From Auanema rhodensis (lineage: Eukaryota > Nematoda > Chromadorea > Rhabditida > Rhabditidae): DNA of 64,000 nt. This document shows positions 28,073-41,460 of this stretch, piece after piece (position 1 is the stretch's first letter; every line of letters begins with the position of its first letter). Location of the stretch: NCBI GenBank assembly GCA_964057225.1, contig OZ059900.1, positions 5,962,501 to 6,026,500 on the forward strand, in the 5' to 3' direction. Below the pieces are notes generated by a model. That model was given only the letters and a program-made list of their open reading frames with translations, searched no databases and had not been told where the DNA came from. The position numbers were made by a program, and so were the translations under genes.

Positions 28073-31000
28073 GCTCCTAAACGTTCTAAAAAAGTATGTT
28101 ATTTAACTCCAATATTGGAAACTTCTGAACAATCTATTGATGAAAGTTTGAACGAAGATATAGAAGTTCATGTCAAAGCTTCAGAAGTAATATTTCATCA
28201 GCTATAGTATAATTCATCTGTAAATTTTACAGATTAGCAACGAAACTCAAGACTTCGGAAAAATCGTGAGTACTGTAGCTATTCAAAATTCCAATTTTGC
28301 ACCTGCTCCGAAAAAGAAAAAAAATGAAGTATTGTTCATTTCTCCTATTCGACATACTGACCCTTTTGTTGAAATTTCTCCTGTTACTAATGTAGCTACC
28401 CCAACGGATATGTTTAATCGAGCGTTCTGTTTGGATGATATGTTTTCTCCTAAAAACACTTCGGTACTTCAAACTCAAATGTCTCATACTTATATTTTAA
28501 TTTATAGGCTCTAATGACCTCTCCTTTCCTTAAGTCATTAGATCTTTCAGCTGTGATCATTGTTCAAGAGAATACAGAACAACCTATAGCATTAGAAGAC
28601 GGACAAAACGAATATTCTGTCAACCAATCTGAAAAAGTACTTTTACAAAGGCTGAGTTTCCTCTACAACATACTTGCAGTTATTCGAAAACAACTTGGAC
28701 TCGACCATCACCATTTGTGAAACGCCTTCAGTTATCTTCTCCGCCAATTCTTCACAGGTATATTATATTTTAACTATAAAAATGTTTATTTATTTTACAA
28801 TTTGTAGACGCTTAACTCAACTTTGAATAATTCGTCAGAACATCAAGCTGTGGTCATTGTTCAACAAAATGAAGAGCCGACTTTGGAGGATAGCAGTGAA
28901 CTCAGCACATCTAAGAATAACACGGAGGTATGGTGTTTACATCTCTTTAATATAAATATGCAGAATTTTACAGATCTGCAGTGAACGACCAGAAACAGAG
29001 AACTACAGTGCAACAACTTGTACTTCGAGTGTCATTTCACATAGAAGAGAAAATAGGGGATACTGTTATGATGGATACTTCACTCCAACGATTTTCAAGG
29101 TTATTTCTTTCTGTTTTTTCAATTTTATATTGTAAAATTGAAGAACAAAAAATATTCGGCAGCATTTTTTTCAATGAACCGACAAGTTCACCTTCCACAG
29201 CTTAAATTTGAAACATCTCTTCTTAGTGAAAACCTGGAAATAGAGGATGAAAACTCTACAGAAAATGAAAACAAGGTTGTAATCCGTTTTTACTTCAGTT
29301 CTTAAACTAATTTTTTGTAGAGTGGCGATATCACATTACAAGATCAGACTTCAGCAGTGTTGAAATGGTCTTGGCCTGTAGAATCAGCTAGAAATTCACA
29401 AACGCATGACAGATCTGAAAATGTGAGTATTAGAACATTTAATTAATTCTATTTCTTGCTTAACAGACTGTTGACACCGCTTACTCTTATGCGCTTTCTG
29501 AAAATATGGAGACGCCTCGGGCAACTAAACCAACTGAAATTTCACTTCTCAGAGATGTTACTTTAAATGTGAGTACTGTTTCATTCAAACTTCGCGATAT
29601 TCCATTTTATAGAGTCTTGACTACACATTCTCTGATGTGACTTCGGAAATCATGAGGACGCCACAGTCCGTCGATTTGTCTCACACTGCAGGTATTGAAG
29701 ATAATACTTCAAATGTGAGTACAGTTTTATTCAAATTTCCTGAAATCCCGTTTCATAGAATTTTGACTACACATTCTCTGATGTGACTTCGGAAATCATG
29801 AAGACGCCACCGGCCGTCGATTTGTCTCACACTGCAGGTATTGAAGATAATACTTCAAATGTGAGTACAGTTTTATTCAAATTTCCTGAAATCCCGTTTC
29901 ATAGAATTTTGACTACACATTCTCTGATGTGACTTCGGAAATCATGAAGACGCCACCGGCCGTCGATTTGTCTCACACTGCAGATATTGAAGATATTACT
30001 TCAAATGTAAGGAAGGTTTCATTCAAATTTCTTGAAATCCCGTTTCATAGAATTTCGACTACACATTCACTGATGACGATTCGGAAATCATGACGACGCC
30101 TCGAGCAACTGGCTCAACTGAAACTTCGTATCTCAAAGGTATTGTTTGTAATGTGAGTGAAAAGTATATTCAAGTATTTGAAATTCTCGTTCTGTAGAGG
30201 TTCGATCTCACATTCTCAGAAGAGACTCCGGAAAAAATTAAGAATCCTCAGGCGGTTTATTCCTCCCACATTTCAGATATTGAAGATATTACTCTAGATG
30301 TGAGTATAGTATCATTCAAATTTCTTGAAATCCCGTTTCATAGAGTTTCGATCACGCGTTTTCTGATAAGGATCGGGAAATCATGACAACGCCTAGGGCA
30401 ACTGGCTCAACTGAAACTTCGTATCTCAAAGGTATTGTTTGTAATGTGAGTGAAAAGTATATTCAAGTATTTGAAATTCTCGTTCTGTAGAGGTTCGATC
30501 TCACATTCTCAGAAGAGACTCCGGAAAAAATTAAGAAGCCTCAGGCGGTTTATTACTCCTACACTTCAGATATTGAAGATATTACTCTAGACGTGAGTAT
30601 AGTTCCATTCAAATTTCTTGAAATCACGTTTCATAGAGTTTCGATAACACATTTTCTGGTGAGACCCCGGCAAAAATCAAAACGCCTCGAGAAACTAGTC
30701 CAACTGAAATTTCATTGCTAACAGATGTTATTGCCCAGGATGAAACTGTTAAGGCTCCAGATATGAACAAAGTGCCTGAGGGTCTTGATTCATCTTACAC
30801 ATCAGATAATGAAGATGTTACATCCAATGTAAGTGTTGTTTCAATGAACTGTCTTGAACTAGCCTTTCCTAGAGTTTCGACCTGAAATACTCTGATGACC
30901 CTTCGGAATTCATCAAAAGTCTTATGAAGAGAAAATCAACCAATGTTTCTCTTACCAGAGATTCTACATTCACTGTTCGTAGAGATTGTTCTGAAAATTC

Positions 31001-34000
31001 AGATAAAGTGAAGACTTCATTGGACTTTTCCCAAATAATTCTTTATTTTTAAGTGCCATGATGAAACTTTATCTGTTGAGGTTCCAGATATGAACAAAGT
31101 GCCTGAGGGTCTTGATTCATCTTACACATCAGATAATGAAGATGTTACATCCAATGTAAGTGTTGTTTCAATGAACTGTCTTGAACTAGCCTTTCCTAGA
31201 GTTTCGACCTGAAATACTCTGATGACCCTTCGGAATTCATCAAAAGTCTTAAGAAGAGAGAATCAACCAATGTTTCTCTTGCTAGAGATTCAACATTCAC
31301 TGTTCGTAGAGATTGTTCTGAAAATTCAGATAAAGTGAAGACTTCATTGGACTTTTCCCAAATAATTCTTTATTTTTAAGTGCCATGATGAAACTTTATC
31401 TGTTGAGGCTCCAGATATGAACAAAGTGCCTGAGGGTCTTGATTCATCTTACACATCAGATAATGAAGATGTTACATCCAATGTAAGTGTTGTTTCAATG
31501 AACTGTCTTGAACTAGCCTTTCCTAGAGTTTCGACCTGAAATACTCTGATGACCCTTCGGAATTCATCAAAAGTCTTATGAAGAGAGAATCAACCAATGT
31601 TTCTCTTACCAGAGATTCTACATTCACTGTTCGTAGAGATTGTTCTGAAAATTCAGATAAAGTGAAGACTTCATTGGACTTTTCCCAAATAATTCTTTAT
31701 TTTTAAGTGCCATGATGAAACTTTATCTGTTGAGGTTCCAGATATGAACAAAGTGCCTGAGGGTCTTGATTCATCTTACACATCAGATAATGAAGATGTT
31801 ACATCCAATGTAAGTGTTGTTTCAATGAACTGTCTTGAACTAGCCTTTCCTAGAGTTTCGACCTGAAATACTCTGATGACCCTTCGGAATTCATCAAAAG
31901 TCTTAAGAAGAGAGAATCAACCAATGTTTCTCTTGCTAGAGATTCAACATTCACTGTTCGTAGAGATTGTTCTGAAAATTCAGATAAAGTGAAGACTTCA
32001 TTGGACTTTTCCCAAATAATTCTTTATTTTTAAGTGCCATGATGAAACTTTATCTGTTGAGGTTCCAGATATGAACAAAGTGCCTGAGGGTCTTGATTCA
32101 TCTTACACATCAGATAATGAAGATGTTACATCCAATGTAAGTGTTGTTTCAATGAACTGTCTTGAACTAGCCTTTCCTAGAGTTTCGACCTGAAATACTC
32201 TGATGACCCTTCGGAATTCATCAAAAGTCTTATGAAGAGAAAATCAACCAATGTTTCTCTTACCAGAGATTCTACATTCACTGTTCGTAGAGATTGTTCT
32301 GAAAATTCAGATAAAGTGAAGACTTCATTGGACTTTTCCCAAATAATTCTTTATTTTTAAGTGCCATGATGAAACTTTATCTGTTGAGGTTCCAGATATG
32401 AACAAAGTGCCTGAGGGTCTTGATTCATCTTACACATCAGATAATGAAGATGTTACATCCAATGTAAGTGTTGTTTCAATGAACTGTCTTGAACTAGCCT
32501 TTCCTAGAGTTTCGACCTGAAATACTCTGATGACCCTTCGGAATTCATCAAAAGTCTTAAGAAGAGAGAATCAACCAATGTTTCTCTTGCTAGAGATTCA
32601 ACATTCACTGTTCGTAGAGATTGTTCTGAAAATTCAGATAAAGTGAAGACTTCATTGGACTTTTCCCAAATAATTCTTTATTTTTAAGTGCCATGATGAA
32701 ACTTTATCTGTTGAGGCTCCAGATATGAACAAAGTGCCTGAGGGTCTTGATTCATCTTACACATCAGATAATGAAGATGTTACATCCAATGTAAGTGTTG
32801 TTTCAATGAACTGTCTTGAACTAGCCTTTCCTAGAGTTTCGACCTGAAATACTCTGATGACCCTTCGGAATTCATCAAAAGTCTTATGAAGAGAAAATCA
32901 ACCAATGTTTCTCTTACCAGAGATTCTACATTCACTGTTCGTAGAGATTGTTCTGAAAATTCAGATAAAGTGAAGACTTCATTGGACTTTTCCCAAATAA
33001 TTCTTTATTTTTAAGTGCCATGATGAAACTTTATCTGTTGAGGTTCCAGATATGAACAAAGTGCCTGAGGGTCTTGATTCATCTTACACATCAGATAATG
33101 AAGATGTTACATCCAATGTAAGTGTTGTTTCAATGAACTGTCTTGAACTAGCCTTTCCTAGAGTTTCGACCTGAAATACTCTGATGACCCTTCGGAATTC
33201 ATCAAAAGTCTTAAGAAGAGAGAATCAACCAATGTTTCTCTTGCTAGAGATTCAACATTCACTGTTCGTAGAGATTGTTCTGAAAATTCAGATAAAGTGA
33301 AGACTTCATTGGACTTTTCCCAAATAATTCTTTATTTTTAAGTGCCATGATGAAACTTTATCTGTTGAGGTTCCAGATATGAACAAAGTGCCTGAGGGTC
33401 TTGATTCATCTTACACATCAGATAATGAAGATGTTACATCCAATGTAAGTGTTGTTTCAATGAACTGTCTTGAACTAGCCTTTCCTAGAGTTTCGACCTG
33501 AAATACTCTGATGACCCTTCGGAATTCATCAAAAGTCTTATGAAGAGAAAATCAACCAATGTTTCTCTTACCAGAGATTCTACATTCACTGTTCGTAGAG
33601 ATTGTTCTGAAAATTCAGATAAAGTGAAGACTTCATTGGACTTTTCCCAAATAATTCTTTATTTTTAAGTGCCATGATGAAACTTTATCTGTTGAGGTTC
33701 CAGATATGAACAAAGTGCCTGAGGGTCTTGATTCATCTTACACATCAGATAATGAAGATGTTACATCCAATGTAAGTGTTGTTTCAATGAACTGTCTTGA
33801 ACTAGCCTTTCCTAGAGTTTCGACCTGAAATACTCTGATGACCCTTCGGAATTCATCAAAAGTCTTAAGAAGAGAGAATCAACCAATGTTTCTCTTGCTA
33901 GAGATTCAACATTCACTGTTCGTAGAGATTGTTCTGAAAATTCAGATAAAGTGAAGACTTCATTGGACTTTTCCCAAATAATTCTTTATTTTTAAGTGCC

Positions 34001-37000
34001 ATGATGAAACTTTATCTGTTGAGGCTCCAGATATGAACAAAGTGCCTGAGGGTCTTGATTCATCTTACACATCAGATAATGAAGATGTTACATCCAATGT
34101 AAGTGTTGTTTCAATGAACTGTCTTGAACTAGCCTTTCCTAGAGTTTCGACCTGAAATACTCTGATGACCCTTCGGAATTCATCAAAAGTCTTATGAAGA
34201 GAAAATCAACCAATGTTTCTCTTACCAGAGATTCTACATTCACTGTTCGTAGAGATTGTTCTGAAAATTCAGATAAAGTGAAGACTTCATTGGACTTTTC
34301 CCAAATAATTCTTTATTTTTAAGTGCCATGATGAAACTTTATCTGTTGAGGTTCCAGATATGAACAAAGTGCCTGAGGGTCTTGATTCATCTTACACATC
34401 AGATAATGAAGATGTTACATCCAATGTAAGTGTTGTTTCAATGAACTGTCTTGAACTAGCCTTTCCTAGAGTTTCGACCTGAAATACTCTGATGACCCTT
34501 CGGAATTCATCAAAAGTCTTAAGAAGAGAGAATCAACCAATGTTTCTCTTGCTAGAGATTCAACATTCACTGTTCGTAGAGATTGTTCTGAAAATTCAGA
34601 TAAAGTGAAGACTTCATTGGACTTTTCCCAAATAATTCTTTATTTTTAAGTGCCATGATGAAACTTTATCTGTTGAGGTTCCAGATATGAACAAAGTGCC
34701 TGAGGGTCTTGATTCATCTTACACATCAGATAATGAAGATGTTACATCCAATGTAAGTGTTGTTTCAATGAACTGTCTTGAACTAGCCTTTCCTAGAGTT
34801 TCGACCTGAAATACTCTGATGACCCTTCGGAATTCATCAAAAGTCTTATGAAGAGAAAATCAACCAATGTTTCTCTTACCAGAGATTCTACATTCACTGT
34901 TCGTAGAGATTGTTCTGAAAATTCAGATAAAGTGAAGACTTCATTGGACTTTTCCCAAATAATTCTTTATTTTTAAGTGCCATGATGAAACTTTATCTGT
35001 TGAGGTTCCAGATATGAACAAAGTGCCTGAGGGTCTTGATTCATCTTACACATCAGATAATGAAGATGTTACATCCAATGTAAGTGTTGTTTCAATGAAC
35101 TGTCTTGAACTAGCCTTTCCTAGAGTTTCGACCTGAAATACTCTGATGACCCTTCGGAATTCATCAAAAGTCTTAAGAAGAGAGAATCAACCAATGTTTC
35201 TCTTGCTAGAGATTCAACATTCACTGTTCGTAGAGATTGTTCTGAAAATTCAGATAAAGTGAAGACTTCATTGGACTTTTCCCAAATAATTCTTTATTTT
35301 TAAGTGCCATGATGAAACTTTATCTGTTGAGGCTCCAGATATGAACAAAGTGCCTGAGGGTCTTGATTCATCTTACACATCAGATAATGAAGATGTTACA
35401 TCCAATGTAAGTGTTGTTTCAATGAACTGTCTTGAACTAGCCTTTCCTAGAGTTTCGACCTGAAATACTCTGATGACCCTTCGGAATTCATCAAAAGTCT
35501 TATGAAGAGAAAATCAACCAATGTTTCTCTTACCAGAGATTCTACATTCACTGTTCGTAGAGATTGTTCTGAAAATTCAGATAAAGTGAAGACTTCATTG
35601 GACTTTTCCCAAATAATTCTTTATTTTTAAGTGCCATGATGAAACTTTATCTGTTGAGGTTCCAGATATGAACAAAGTGCCTGAGGGTCTTGATTCATCT
35701 TACACATCAGATAATGAAGATGTTACATCCAATGTAAGTGTTGTTTCAATGAACTGTCTTGAACTAGCCTTTCCTAGAGTTTCGACCTGAAATACTCTGA
35801 TGACCCTTCGGAATTCATCAAAAGTCTTATGAAGAGAAAATCAACCAATGTTTCTCTTACCAGAGATTCTACATTCACTGTTCGTAGAGATTGTTCTGAA
35901 AATTCAGATAAAGTGAAGACTTCATTGGACTTTTCCCAAATAATTCTTTATTTTTAAGTGCCATGATGAAACTTTATCTGTTGAGGTTCCAGATATGAAC
36001 AAAGTGCCTGAGGGTCTTGATTCATCTTACACATCAGATAATGAAGATGTTACATCCAATGTAAGTGTTGTTTCAATGAACTGTCTTGAACTAGCCTTTC
36101 CTAGAGTTTCGACCTGAAATACTCTGATGACCCTTCGGAATTCATCAAAAGTCTTATGAAGAGAAAATCAACCAATGTTTCTCTTACCAGAGATTCTACA
36201 TTCACTGTTCGTAGAGATTGTTCTGAAAATTCAGATAAAGTGAAGACTTCATTGGACTTTTCCCAAATAATTCTTTATTTTTAAGTGCCATGATGAAACT
36301 TTATCTGTTGAGGTTCCAGATATGAACAAAGTGCCTGAGGGTCTTGATTCATCTTACACATCAGATAATGAAGATGTTACATCCAATGTAAGTGTTGTTT
36401 CAATGAACTGTCTTGAACTAGCCTTTCCTAGAGTTTCGACCTGAAATACTCTGATGACCCTTCGGAATTCATCAAAAGTCTTAAGAAGAGAGAATCAACC
36501 AATGTTTCTCTTACCAGAGATTCTACATTCACTGTTCGTAGAGATTGTTCTGAAAATTCAGATAAGGTTAAAAATAATAATTTATTTTTATTTTTCATAC
36601 TTTTTAATTAAACTTGTAGATAATGAACGAGAAAACCACATCTGAATCAGAAAAGTTAGCTGAATTTGAGTTAAAAAGAAGTACTGTTCGTCAACGGTTT
36701 CTGGAATTCGCGGAAGAATTGAAAGGAATCAAACTTGTAATGGAATTGGATTGTAAGCGAAATAACTCAAAAGTAGAAAAACCTACACTTTCTTCATATG
36801 AATTATGGAAGGTGAGAATATGAAGACTTTAGTATTTGAATGTTCTATTAACAGATGAATACGATTCTGGATTGCATTCCAGCAATGATAAACGAAATCG
36901 AGAAGTATATGAGCACTGTAACCCAGAGAAGCGACGTCCTCTTGAACGAGTACTTAACCTATTGCAAGAAATTGGAGAAGTTGTTCTTGACCTTCAAAAC

Positions 37001-37118
37001 TCAAGGAAATATCTTCGAAATATTTGGATATGTATTGCCCAAACACTTTGATACTAAATATAATGAATACTTAAAAGACTATCACTTAAAGAAAAATTCC
37101 TATGAACAATGGAAATGA
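28073..37118 (+). CDS. Giant modular Ser/Thr/Asp-rich repeat protein
   Basis: About 54 exons and 2200 aa, every intron phase 0. Unique exons: 28073-28186, 28233-28463, 28508-28636, 28680-28757, 28808-28927, 28974-29099, 29201-29275. Then nine 102-nt (34-aa) repeat exons: 29321-29422, 29467-29568, 29613-29714, 29759-29860, 29905-30006, 30051-30152, 30198-30299, 30344-30445, 30491-30592. Then a double-length exon 30637-30828, exon 30873-31007, 17 copies of a two-exon unit (31054-36566), and two helical C-terminal exons 36620-36811 and 36855-37118. The 34-aa repeats look like F-D-Y-T-F-S-D...TP..V-D-L-S-H-T...E-D-N-T-S-N. The start codon is unresolved. Family not recognised. A speculative reading is a KNL1-like kinetochore scaffold, because VDLSHT resembles MELT-SHT docking motifs. 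The C-terminus may be truncated (see 37119). Confidence 0.7.
29321..30592 (+). repeat. Nine tandem 34-residue repeat exons
   Basis: Nine exons of exactly 102 nt, separated by 44-46-nt introns, each phase 0. Neighbouring repeats share intron sequence as well as exon sequence (the exons at 29759 and 29905 and their introns are almost identical; those at 30051/30198 recur at 30344/30491). This indicates duplication of whole exon-intron blocks, partly as two-exon blocks. Confidence 0.9.
31054..36566 (+). repeat. 17 x 327-bp coding repeat with 4-unit higher order
   Basis: Each unit is exon A (102 nt, 34 aa) + 44-nt intron + exon B (135 nt, 45 aa) + 46-nt intron, 327 bp, with no length change over 17 units except in the last intron. 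Units differ only at a few diagnostic sites: GAGGCTCC or GAGGTTCC in exon A; TATGAAGAGAAAATC with TACCAG or TAAGAAGAGAGAATC with TGCTAG in exon B. Units 2-17 fall into four blocks of four (1308 bp) with the order CT/M, TT/K, TT/M, TT/K; the last block departs slightly (third-last units are M, M). Each unit adds 79 residues. A copy of the unit's exon A at the end of exon 30637-30828 plus exon 30873-31007 is the likely founder. Confidence 0.93.
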
Positions 37119-37315
37119 GTTTACTAACCTAAACTTGTTTTCAATGAATACTGTAAGATTTTTATATTTTCATGTTTTCTTTTAATTTTTTCAATAAAAT
37201 AAAGTTTTTCTATTACAATAGTTATTGAAATTTCAACCAGAATATTCCACAGTACATTCTTTTCTTGAGAAAATAACGAAAGAAACACTTTTATCTCAAA
37301 CGGTATGTGTCAAAA
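37119..37315 (+). pseudogene. Possible orphan downstream exon of repeat gene
   Basis: After the TGA at 37116-37118 the sequence reads GGAAATGAGTTTAC, which looks like a GTGAGT donor whose G is lost. The preceding exon ends SYELWK|GTGAGA and this one ends SYEQWK. At 37222-37302 a candidate 81-nt phase-0 exon (acceptor ACAATAG, donor GTATGTG) encodes 27 residues starting LLKFQPEYSTVHSF. The gene may therefore once have continued into the region now occupied by the palindrome. Confidence 0.35.
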
Positions 37316-38200
37316 TAAACTACCTCCTCTTTTTAAATTTATTCATAATTGAACAAGTTATTAGAAAGTCAAATCGATTAGTTGATAGCTGTAAAATGTT
37401 ATATTGATTACTATGTATCTACAGAAAAAGATATTAGAAAGTTATTGTATGGTGCCATTTTTTTTCCAACTGTATTTTTGCGTCTGCCAATTTACGATAC
37501 ATTTATCTGATTTGTAGTATATGTCTTTCCTATGTTTTCTTTTTGTGTATATCCCATTTTCAATTTTTGAAGATAAATGTTCTGTTATTTTTTGAATTAT
37601 TTCTCAAAAACAAACTGATCTGATTCAAGAATATGAAAGATATAAACATCATTATAAATTCCAAGAAGTACGACTGTTTTTCACTTTTTCGTCTGATAAA
37701 AGGCTAAATAATCAAAATTCAATGACAAAAATAAATTCTAAAATTATTGTAATATTTATGACGAAAAAAACTAAAATATAATTGTTCATTGTTTACTTCA
37801 TATTTACTTTATGGGACACAGTGTGCATAACATATTTGTGTAGTTCATTTGTTTCAGTGAGTTTGGTGGGAACAGACTTTGAAATCGATGACTTCAGACC
37901 CATACAGTGTATACTTTCAAAACAAAATTTGAAAGCTTGGATATTATTTTTTCTCTTCATTACATGATTAAATTTGAAATGTTTGAATACAAAAACAAGC
38001 CATTTTGAAAATAAACTGAAAACTTTTCTGAACATTTGTCAGTTTGTTTCATAGTTTGCTCATGAATTATTGGATTTTTGAAAATATATCTGATATTAAT
38101 AGATTGAAGAATATAACATCTTAGTGTAGTTGATGTGTTCCAGGTTAGTTGAAAACTTTCATTGGTTCAAATCCTCCCCAAGAAATTTATAAAAACAAAA

Positions 38201-38237
<37 letters not shown>

Positions 38238-39280
38238 ATAAATCTCTATCCTTACTTGAACCTCGAAATATCTCTGAAAACTCAATTCTAAAATACGATA
38301 TCAACTTCAGAGAATTTCAGAAAAAACTTGATAGAAGTTTACTAAAAAGAAGTTATCCAAAACTTTCTGAAAAATTCAACTTTTTAAGTTTACAACAAAC
38401 ATTATTCCCTATTCATCTACAGGAAATGATATACACTACTATGAGCAGGATGGCCTGAAGGTGTACTGCATGGATTACAGGTTAGGTAACTGAGTTCAAT
38501 ACCTTTCTCTGTTTTTTAAGAAAATCAATATCTAATCGAGAATCCAAAAAACGGTCGGATGAATTTGGACTTTGAAAATTCTTTCTTTTTAATGTTTTGA
38601 GCTTCGTAGCTCAGTCAGAAATTAATATTTTTCAATTTTGATTGAACGGGCAAATTGTGGAAGATGAACTCTTTCATCTCACCAAATCTTAATATCCTAT
38701 CTGGTCTAGTATAGACGTTATAGCCTCCTAAAGAGGAGAGATTAAGTCAAAAACGTGACTTTGAAACGTTATATCTCCTTAACCGTTGAGTTTTTCTGAA
38801 AACTTTTTGGGGATTTGAACTCTATGGAAAAGATCTCTTAGAAAAGCTGCTTATATTGAAGATTGGAGTAGTTTGAAATTTTGAAAAATAGAGAAATCGG
38901 CCAATTTCTGGTTGGAGAAATAAAAATTTCGAGTTTTTTAAAAATTGAGGGTGCCTTCTGATAGAACTTGAAATGCTGATTTCAAATATAACAAGCAAAT
39001 AACTCCATTCTCACTTTGAAAGGAGTTATGAGACTTTTTATGTTTTGATGTTTTCCATTCAGAAGGCCATATCTACCTTCAGACGGCATTTGAGGAAATT
39101 TTAGTTAGCAGAATCGTTTTCTACGTGTCTGTTTTACTTGGTCAACTTAGTTTCAAATCATTTTGTTCGAATTTTCAATTTTCCATCAAATGGTCCAAAT
39201 CCATGTACTACCCCCTTACCTACTTTTTCATCAAAGTTGACCATCATCACATGAAATTTTAAGATTTTCTCAAGTTTTTT
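37316..39280. repeat. Inner inverted repeat, left arm
   Basis: Reverse complement of 39496-41460 with a spacer of about 215 bp (coordinate sum about 78776). It contains a CT microsatellite near 38201 and no intact gene. Confidence 0.88.
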
Positions 39281-39495
39281 GTTGATTTCCAATTTGAAAC
39301 AATTTCTAACTTGAGAGATTTGTAATGAAAGCAGTGTTCCACGAGAATCGGAATAGTCACAAGTTTTAGGTTAACAAGATTTGTTGAGCATCTGAATAAT
39401 TGTTAGATGAGACAATCATTTCTTGAACTTTCAAAGTATATTTATTAATTCTTTTCTAATATCTTTAATTCTTATTTTTATAAAATATAATTAAA

Positions 39496-40538
39496 GAAAA
39501 AAACTTAAGAAAATCTTAAAATTTCATGTGATGATGGTCAACTTTGATGAAAAAGTAGGTAAGGGGGTAGTACATGGATTTGGACCATTTGATGGAAAAT
39601 TGAAAATTCGAACAAAATGATTTGAAACTAAGTTGACCAAGTAAAACAGACACGTAGAAAACGATTCTGCTAACTAAAATTTCCTCAAATGCCGTCTGAA
39701 GGTAGATATGGCCTTCTGAATGGAAAACATCAAAACATAAAAAGTCTCATAACTCCTTTCAAAGTGAGAATGGAGTTATTTGCTTGTTATATTTGAAATC
39801 AGCATTTCAAGTTCTATCAGAAGGCACCCTCAATTTTTAAAAAACTCGAAATTTTTATTTCTCCAACCAGAAATTGGCCGATTTCTCTATTTTTCAAAAT
39901 TTCAAACTACTCCAATCTTCAATATAAGCAGCTTTTCTAAGAGATCTTTTCACGTAGAGTTCAAATCCCCAAAAAGTTTTCAGAAAAACTCAACGGTTAA
40001 GGAGATATAACGTTTCAAAGTCACGTTTTTGACTTAATCTCTCCTCTTTAGGAGGCTATAACGTCTATACTAGACCAGATAGGATATTAAGATTTGGTGA
40101 GATGAAAGAGTTCATCTTCCACAATTTGCCCGTTCAATCAAAATTGAAAAATATTAATTTCTGACTGAGCTACGAAGCTCAAAACATTAAAAAGAAAGAA
40201 TTTTCAAAGTCCAAATTCATCAGACCGTTTTTTGGATTCTCGATTAGATATTGATTTTCTTAAAAAACAGAGAAAGGTATTGAACTCAGTTACCTAACCT
40301 GTAATCCATGCAGTACACCTTCAGGCCATCCTGCTCATAGTAGTGTATATCATTTCCTCTAGATGAATAGGGAATAATGTTTGTTGTAAACTTAAAAAGT
40401 TGAATTTTTCAGAAAGTTTTGGATAACTTCTTTTTAGTAAACTTCTATCAAGTTTTTTCTGAAATTCTCTGAAGTTGATATCGTATTTTAGAATTGAGTT
40501 TTCAGAGATATTTCGAGGTTCAAGTAAGGATAGAGATT

Positions 40539-40578
<40 letters not shown>

Positions 40579-41460
40579 GTTTTTATAAATTTCTTGGGGA
40601 GGATTTGAACCAATGAAAGTTTTCAACTAACCTGGAACACATCAACTACACTAAGATGTTATATTCTTCAATCTATTAATATCAGATATATTTTCAAAAA
40701 TCCAATAATTCATGAGCAAACTATGAAACAAACTGACAAATGTTCAGAAAAGTTTTCAGTTTATTTTCAAAATGGCTTGTTTTTGTATTCAAACATTTCA
40801 AATTTAATCATGTAATGAAAAGAAAAAATAATATCCAAGCTTTCAAATTTTATTTTGAAAGTATACACTGTATGGGTCTGAAGTCATCGATTTCAAAGTC
40901 TGTTCCCACCAAACTCACTGAAACAAATGAACTACACAAATATGTTATGCACACTGTGTCCCATAAAGTAAATATGAAGTAAACAATGAACAATTATATT
41001 TTAGTTTCTTTTCGTCATAAATATTACAATAATTTTAGAATTTATTTTTGTCATTGAATTTTGATTATTTAGCCTTTTATCAGACGAAAAAGTGAAAAAC
41101 AGTCGTACTTCTTGGAATTTATAATGATGTTCATATCTTTCATATTCTTGAATGAGATCAGTTTGTTTTTGAGAAATAATTCAAAAAATAACAGAACATT
41201 TATCTTCAAAAATTGTAAATGGGATATACACAAAAAGAAAACATAGGAAAGACATAAACTACAAATCAGATAAATGTATCGTAAATTGGCAGACGCAAAA
41301 ATACAGTTGGACAAAAAATGGCACCATACAATAACTTTCTAATATCTTTTTCTGTAGATACATAGTAATCAATATAACATTTTACAGCTATCAATTAATC
41401 GATTTGGCTTTCTAATAATTTGTTCAATTAAGAATAAGTTTAAAAAGAGGAGGTAGTTTA
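39496..41460. repeat. Inner inverted repeat, right arm
   Basis: Mirror of 37316-39280. At its outer end (41460) it joins a copy of the EPG-7-like gene's 3' end, whereas the left arm at 37316 joins the orphan exon of the repeat gene. The two arms were therefore fused to different flanks. Confidence 0.88.

Noticed and set aside
31054-36566. Regular 327-bp repeats as a CRISPR-like or satellite array
   Set aside because: The host is a eukaryote and the units are in-frame exons with canonical introns continuous with unique coding exons on both sides.
38165-38640. B-box-like GGTTCAAATCC (38165) and A-box-like TAGCTCAGTCAG (38608), suggesting a tRNA or SINE
   Set aside because: The B-box lies upstream of the A-box, far outside tRNA spacing, and no TPsiC or acceptor stem folds around either.
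39780-40010. Recurrent 76-codon frame (also 49829, 50841 and 55967) as a conserved small protein
   Set aside because: It lies in a repeated non-coding module, appears in both orientations with the repeat, and has no motif or splice context; copies follow DNA identity only.
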